The notes under the pieces: generated by a model
Told to the model about the DNA's origin: nothing
The model's input: only the letters and a program-made list of their open reading frames with translations
Database searches by the model: none
Position numbers and translations under genes: made by a program
Assembly: GCA_028277195.1 (NCBI GenBank)
Contig: JANQGS010000012.1
Location: forward strand, 1-6,481
Origin: Candidatus Gastranaerophilales bacterium
GTDB lineage: Bacteria > Cyanobacteriota > Vampirovibrionia > Gastranaerophilales > UBA9971
Direction of reading: 5' to 3'
DNA: 6,481 nt
In this document: one piece after another, positions 5,184 to 6,481 of the stretch
Position numbering within the stretch: position 1 is the first letter of the stretch
Layout: each line of letters starts with the position of its first letter

Positions 5184-5819
5184 TCAAAATATTTTGGACA
5201 AAAAATTTTTCCTGTGCCATTCACAATACCCATGCGCTCGCACAGCCTCAATGTGGGCTTTTGTGGGGTAGCCTTTGTTCTTATGCCAGTTATAAACGGG
5301 GAATTTTTCGGCCAGGGCTTCCATTAATTCATCCCGGTGCACCTTGGCCAGTATGCTGGCCGCTGCAATTGACGCAGACAGTGAATCGCCTTTTTTAACC
5401 GCTTTCTGGTTTTTTATATAAGAAGGGATTGTAAATCGCCCGTCAACCAGGACCAGGGCGCATTCATTCCCGGTTATGCTTTCACATGCCTTTTTCATGG
5501 CCAGAAGCGATGCCTGTAAAATATTATACTCTTCAATTTCCCCCACACTGCATTCTGCAATGCCGTATTTTGCAACGTTTTTAATCTCCCTTGCCAGTTC
5601 CTTCCTGAGAGAGGGGTTTGAGGAGAACTTTTTGGAGTCGTCAATAAATTTTATTGCCTCGCAGACCTCATCGTTGAATTCCGTAAAAGACACAGCCCCG
5701 GCAACCACCGGCCCGGCAATAGGCCCCCTGCCGGCCTCGTCAGTGCCTATTACAGGACAGTTGAATTTCCTGTCAAAATCTGCCAGCTCCCTAATTCTCG
5801 GGTATTTCCGGGCTTTCAA
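5184..5819 (-). CDS. rnhB: Ribonuclease HII
   Basis: RNase HII cuts the RNA strand of RNA-DNA hybrids and nicks at single ribonucleotides misincorporated in DNA, starting ribonucleotide excision repair in the cytoplasm. The 211-residue product has all family marks: GTDEAGRGPIAGPVVAGAV at 25-43 with catalytic D27 and E28, DDSKKFS at 60-66, LVDGRF at 124-129 with D126, and GDSLSASIAAASILAKVHRD at 144-163 with D145. The C-terminal NKGYPTKAHIEAVRAHG (181-197) and WHRKNF complete it. The start codon is TTG at 5817-5819: an in-frame TAA stands two codons upstream, AGGGAGA lies 7 nt before it, and no ATG occurs before the catalytic motif. It overlaps the end of rbgA by 29 nt in another frame, indicating one operon and probable translational coupling. 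The stop is TGA. Confidence 0.96.
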   Translation of the reverse strand: MKARKYPRIRELADFDRKFNCPVIGTDEAGRGPIAGPVVAGAVSFTEFNDEVCEAIKFIDDSKKFSSNPSLRKELAREIKNVAKYGIAECSVGEIEEYNILQASLLAMKKACESITGNECALVLVDGRFTIPSYIKNQKAVKKGDSLSASIAAASILAKVHRDELMEALAEKFPVYNWHKNKGYPTKAHIEAVRAHGYCEWHRKNFLSKIF

Positions 5820-6481
5820 GCGTTATTCTCCCTGTTTTTCCTTTCCTGAAATCACTTAACACCAGCGAGGATGCCCGGTCAATGTCAGGATTGCCCCCGC
5901 TTAGCAAAAGTTTCCTTGATTTTGCCACGGCCTCAATTGAAGGCTCTGTAACATTATAATAACCGCAAAATAAGTCCTTATACCTTATAAATAAAAGGTT
6001 AATGAGCTCTTTTGCAACTTCTGTCCTGTCATATGCGGCTTCTCCAATGGAATTTACCATTGCCAGCTTCATTGCGTTGGCCTGGTTCTCCAGCTTCATC
6101 GGTATAATCCCGGGCGTATCCAGCAATTCCAGCTTAGGGTGTATTCTTATCCATTGCGCGGCCCTTGTTACTCCCGCTTTTTCACCGGTTCTGGCTTTTG
6201 AGGTTTTTATTAACTTATTGATAATACTGGATTTTCCCACATTCGGCATGCCCAGGACCATAACCCTTACGGGTCTTGGCAGCAGGCCTTTTTGCACCAG
6301 CCTGTCTATTTCGGGTTTTCCGAGTTCTGTAGCTTGTTTTACGATTGTGGAAATATCTTTTGCAGAGGACGCGCTCGTCAGAATTACTTTTTGCCCTGTT
6401 TTTTCGGCAAGGTATTTTTGCCAGGCTATATTCATGGCGCCATCGGCAATGTCTGCCTTGTTTAAGATAAGCAGGCAGGGT
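5791..6481 (-). CDS. rbgA: Ribosome biogenesis GTPase RbgA/YlqF (5' end beyond the right edge)
   Basis: RbgA is a circularly permuted GTPase needed for late assembly of the 50S subunit. The frame continues past the ATG at 6435 to the window edge: codons from 6480 give PCLLILNKADIADGA, containing the G4 motif NKAD. The true start is therefore outside and 229 residues are visible. Motif order is the permuted one of this family: G4 (NKAD), then G1 GMPNVGKSS (P-loop), a G2 threonine in GVTRAAQW, and G3 DTPG. The C-terminal helical domain follows, with the family ending LLSGGNPDIDRASSLVLSDF and GKTGRITLE. The missing part is about the N-terminal 90 residues of a normal protein, including G5-side elements and the catalytic His region. 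It is directly followed by rnhB, with a 29-nt overlap; this rbgA-rnhB order is known from Bacillus subtilis and others. Confidence 0.94.
   Translation of the reverse strand, partial: PCLLILNKADIADGAMNIAWQKYLAEKTGQKVILTSASSAKDISTIVKQATELGKPEIDRLVQKGLLPRPVRVMVLGMPNVGKSSIINKLIKTSKARTGEKAGVTRAAQWIRIHPKLELLDTPGIIPMKLENQANAMKLAMVNSIGEAAYDRTEVAKELINLLFIRYKDLFCGYYNVTEPSIEAVAKSRKLLLSGGNPDIDRASSLVLSDFRKGKTGRITLESPEIPEN
5827..5833 (-). promoter_or_regulatory. Ribosome-binding site that decides the TTG start of rnhB
   Basis: AGGGAGA on the minus strand lies 7 nt before the TTG at 5819, inside the last codons of rbgA. It is the clearest Shine-Dalgarno in the window and, with the in-frame TAA at 5825-5823, fixes the rnhB start. 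Confidence 0.65.

Noticed and set aside
5476..5859. Plus-strand frame of 127 codons opposite rnhB
   Set aside because: It is antisense to the conserved RNase HII catalytic motifs, with no ribosome-binding site or recognisable domain.

Overview
The window is bacterial. It holds a broken-off unknown gene at the left edge, a small AT-rich accessory block, and a housekeeping/metabolic block to the right. The host is probably an uncultivated or little-studied lineage. The ribosome-assembly GTPase gene followed by RNase HII (rbgA-rnhB) is an old gene order seen in Bacillota and other phyla, so it does not fix the phylum. Several genes lack a visible Shine-Dalgarno sequence, and a 'GTCATTC...GAATGAC' type dispersed repeat is present. 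A non-photosynthetic cyanobacterial relative (Vampirovibrionia/Melainabacteria-like) or a similar lineage would fit, but that is a low-confidence guess.

Layout. 1-215 (minus): first 71 codons of an unrecognised protein running off the left edge. 310-540 and 750-974 (minus): two paralogous single-domain XRE/Cro-type helix-turn-helix regulators, separated by a palindromic dispersed repeat (634-725). 975-1068: a divergent regulatory region with two palindromes and a sigma70-like promoter. 1069-1491 (plus): a short exported staphylococcal-nuclease-like (thermonuclease) protein. 1555-3702 (minus): a 715-residue glycogen-debranching-type (amylo-alpha-1,6-glucosidase family) enzyme. 3782-5125 (minus): TrkA, the cytosolic NAD-binding subunit of a Trk/Ktr potassium system. 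5184-5819 (minus): RNase HII, starting at TTG and overlapping the end of the preceding gene. 5791-6481 (minus): RbgA/YlqF ribosome-assembly GTPase, cut at the right edge.

How the genes work together. rbgA and rnhB overlap by 29 nt and are surely co-transcribed. trkA has its own near-consensus promoter placed so that the mRNA would be essentially leaderless. The debranching enzyme has a separate candidate promoter overlapping the trkA stop. The most system-like part is 310-1491: an XRE regulator divergent from an exported nuclease gene, with one 19-bp palindrome lying over the -35 of the nuclease promoter and over a possible -10 of the regulator. This looks like a small autoregulated switch. 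Nothing in the sequence proves that it is a defence, toxin-antitoxin or restriction system, and I found no clear new system in the window.
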